In this document: positions 12,833 to 14,038 of the stretch, piece after piece | Layout of the letters: every line of letters starts with the position of its first letter | How positions within the stretch are numbered: the first letter of the stretch is position 1 | From: Candidatus Pacearchaeota archaeon | Lineage (GTDB): Archaea; Nanoarchaeota; Nanoarchaeia; Pacearchaeales; GW2011-AR1 | Reading direction: 5' to 3' | DNA: 14,038 nt | Assembly (NCBI GenBank): GCA_002690445.1 | Contig: NZER01000031.1 | Location: forward strand, 3,985-18,022 | Notes under the pieces: model-generated | What the model was told of the DNA's origin: nothing | What the model saw: the letters and a program-made list of their open reading frames with translations, nothing else | The model's database searches: none | Translations under genes and position numbers: made by a program

Positions 12833-14038
12833 TATTGACGATTTTGATGATGATAAAGTGTGGGACTTGATTTGCGACGGAAGAACCAAAGGGGTATTCC
12901 AGCTAGAGTCTCAACTTGGTAGGTCTTGGGCGAGGCGAGTTAAGCCTCGTAGCATAGAAGAGCTGTCGGCTCTTATTTCATTGATTAGGCCCGGCTGTCT
13001 GAAGGCTTTTACTGAGGGCAAGTCCATGACTCAGCACTACGTAGATAGGAAAGCTGGTATTGATGAAGTCAAATATCTTCATCCGAGCCTTGAGCCAATC
13101 CTTAGTGAAACCTATGGGGTTCTTGTATACCAAGAGCAGTCCATGAAAATTGCCCAGCAGCTTGCTGGATTCGATCTAAAAGAAGCGGACAACCTCCGTA
13201 AGGCTATCGGTAAGAAGAAAGCGGGCTTGATGGCAAAGGTTAAAAAATCTTTCCTGTCTGGAGTGACAAGCACTGAGGGTCTTAATAAAGAGATAGCGGA
13301 AGAAATTTTTGGCTGGATTGAAAAATCTAATCGCTATGCGTTTAATAAATCTCATGCTGTTTCTTATGCTGTTAACGCCTACAGAAGTGCATACTGTAAG
13401 GTTCACAGAAAGATGAGGTTCTTTGAGTCTTACCTCAATCACTCAGAAAGAAAGCCCGACCAACAGGTGGAAATCAAAGAGCTTGTGTCTGACGCAAAGC
13501 TATATGACATAGAGACCCTACCTCCCAGACTAGGGCACTTCTATCCATCCTTTACTGCGGCAGAAAGCAATATATACTTTGGCATTACAAACATTAAAGG
13601 TGTTGGTACGGCTGAAACCAAGAAGATGTTGGATTTGGTTCCAGAGCTAGAAGAAAAGCTAGGCAAAACTTTTGCTGAGTTCACTTGGTTAGACACTCTA
13701 TTTAATTTAGGTCTAAAAGTAAACAAGACATGCATTGAGGCACTCATTACTGTTGGCGCTTTTAATGGTAAAAATAATACTAAAAATAGAAATGCCCTTC
13801 TTTATGAATACAAGAGCTATAGAGACTTGTCCATTAGAGAAAGAGAATGGCTGTCTAATAACTACAATCCAGACGATTCTATAATTGCCGCTATAGATAA
13901 CATGATAAATAACCTAAAGATAAATTCTAACAGGCTAATCAAAGTGTTTGATGTCCGAAATATTATCGAGTCTCCGCCGTTTGACCTTACTGACCACCCT
14001 AACTGGATTGCAGATGCAGAAAACAAATATATGGGCGT
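12813..14038 (+). CDS. DNA polymerase III alpha, C-terminal half, 3' partial
   Basis: The open frame runs off the window end, with about 408 residues visible. The start MANSTFDIDDF leads into VFQLESQ (28-34), matching DnaE AVFQLESRG; the usual block LISLIRPG, then ETYGVLVYQEQ (99-109), RKAIGKKK (129-136) and RYAFNKSHAVSYAV (174-187) are the DnaE fingers motifs. A GITNIKGVG stretch near residue 267 is the helix-hairpin-helix lead-in. No catalytic Asp pair is present here; those are in the first half. Compared with E. coli, only about 25-30 residues at the join are unaccounted for. ATG 12813 has a weak GAGAAAG site; in-frame TTGs at 12795 or 12807 are alternatives. It overlaps the exonuclease by 20 bases. 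Confidence 0.9.
   Translation, partial: MANSTFDIDDFDDDKVWDLICDGRTKGVFQLESQLGRSWARRVKPRSIEELSALISLIRPGCLKAFTEGKSMTQHYVDRKAGIDEVKYLHPSLEPILSETYGVLVYQEQSMKIAQQLAGFDLKEADNLRKAIGKKKAGLMAKVKKSFLSGVTSTEGLNKEIAEEIFGWIEKSNRYAFNKSHAVSYAVNAYRSAYCKVHRKMRFFESYLNHSERKPDQQVEIKELVSDAKLYDIETLPPRLGHFYPSFTAAESNIYFGITNIKGVGTAETKKMLDLVPELEEKLGKTFAEFTWLDTLFNLGLKVNKTCIEALITVGAFNGKNNTKNRNALLYEYKSYRDLSIREREWLSNNYNPDDSIIAAIDNMINNLKINSNRLIKVFDVRNIIESPPFDLTDHPNWIADAENKYMG

Overview
The window looks like the replication and recombination region of a tailed double-stranded DNA bacteriophage with a bacterial host that cannot be named from this sequence. The evidence is as follows. Every gene lies on the + strand. Genes abut or overlap by a few bases (ATGA and TAATG junctions). 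Almost no space is non-coding. Many short genes have no recognisable family. Phage-type replication genes sit next to a T4 gp1-like dNMP kinase. The DNA is moderately AT-rich, and TAA, TAG and TGA all act as stops, so the code is standard. No integrase, transposase, tRNA, rRNA or CRISPR array was seen.

Layout. Positions 1-240 hold the end of a membrane-anchored coiled-coil gene. A short gap (241-303) carries a good sigma70-type promoter over a perfect palindrome. It feeds a run of small genes (304-2432): an FmdB-like zinc ribbon, an HTH protein and four or so unknowns. Next comes a recombination block (2413-4787): a RecA/UvsX-type recombinase, a Vsr/DUF559-like nuclease, a helical protein that may be a recombination mediator, and a zinc-ribbon protein. 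Positions 4809-5568 carry four very small genes. At least three of these are membrane proteins, including a 32-codon gene that is easily missed.

The replication block follows: DnaB-type helicase (5535-7010), DnaG-type primase (6967-8013), dNMP kinase (8013-8840), a RecB/Cas4-like Fe-S nuclease (8842-9855), a second small PD-(D/E)XK-like protein (9852-10361), and a DNA polymerase III alpha subunit in two pieces. The N-terminal piece (10339-11916) has the PHP region and all three catalytic aspartates. The C-terminal piece (12813 to beyond the window) has the fingers and downstream domains. Between them lie an unknown 75-residue gene and a DnaQ-like DEDDh proofreading exonuclease.

How they fit together (inference): helicase, primase, a two-part bacterial-type polymerase and an epsilon-like exonuclease would form a largely self-encoded replisome. 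The recombinase and nucleases would support recombination-dependent replication and repair, and the kinase would supply dNTP precursors. Clamp, clamp loader, SSB and ligase are not in the window. The most unusual feature is the polymerase: it is split near the palm/fingers boundary with its own proofreader encoded in the gap, there is no intein at the break, and the PHP metal site is degraded.
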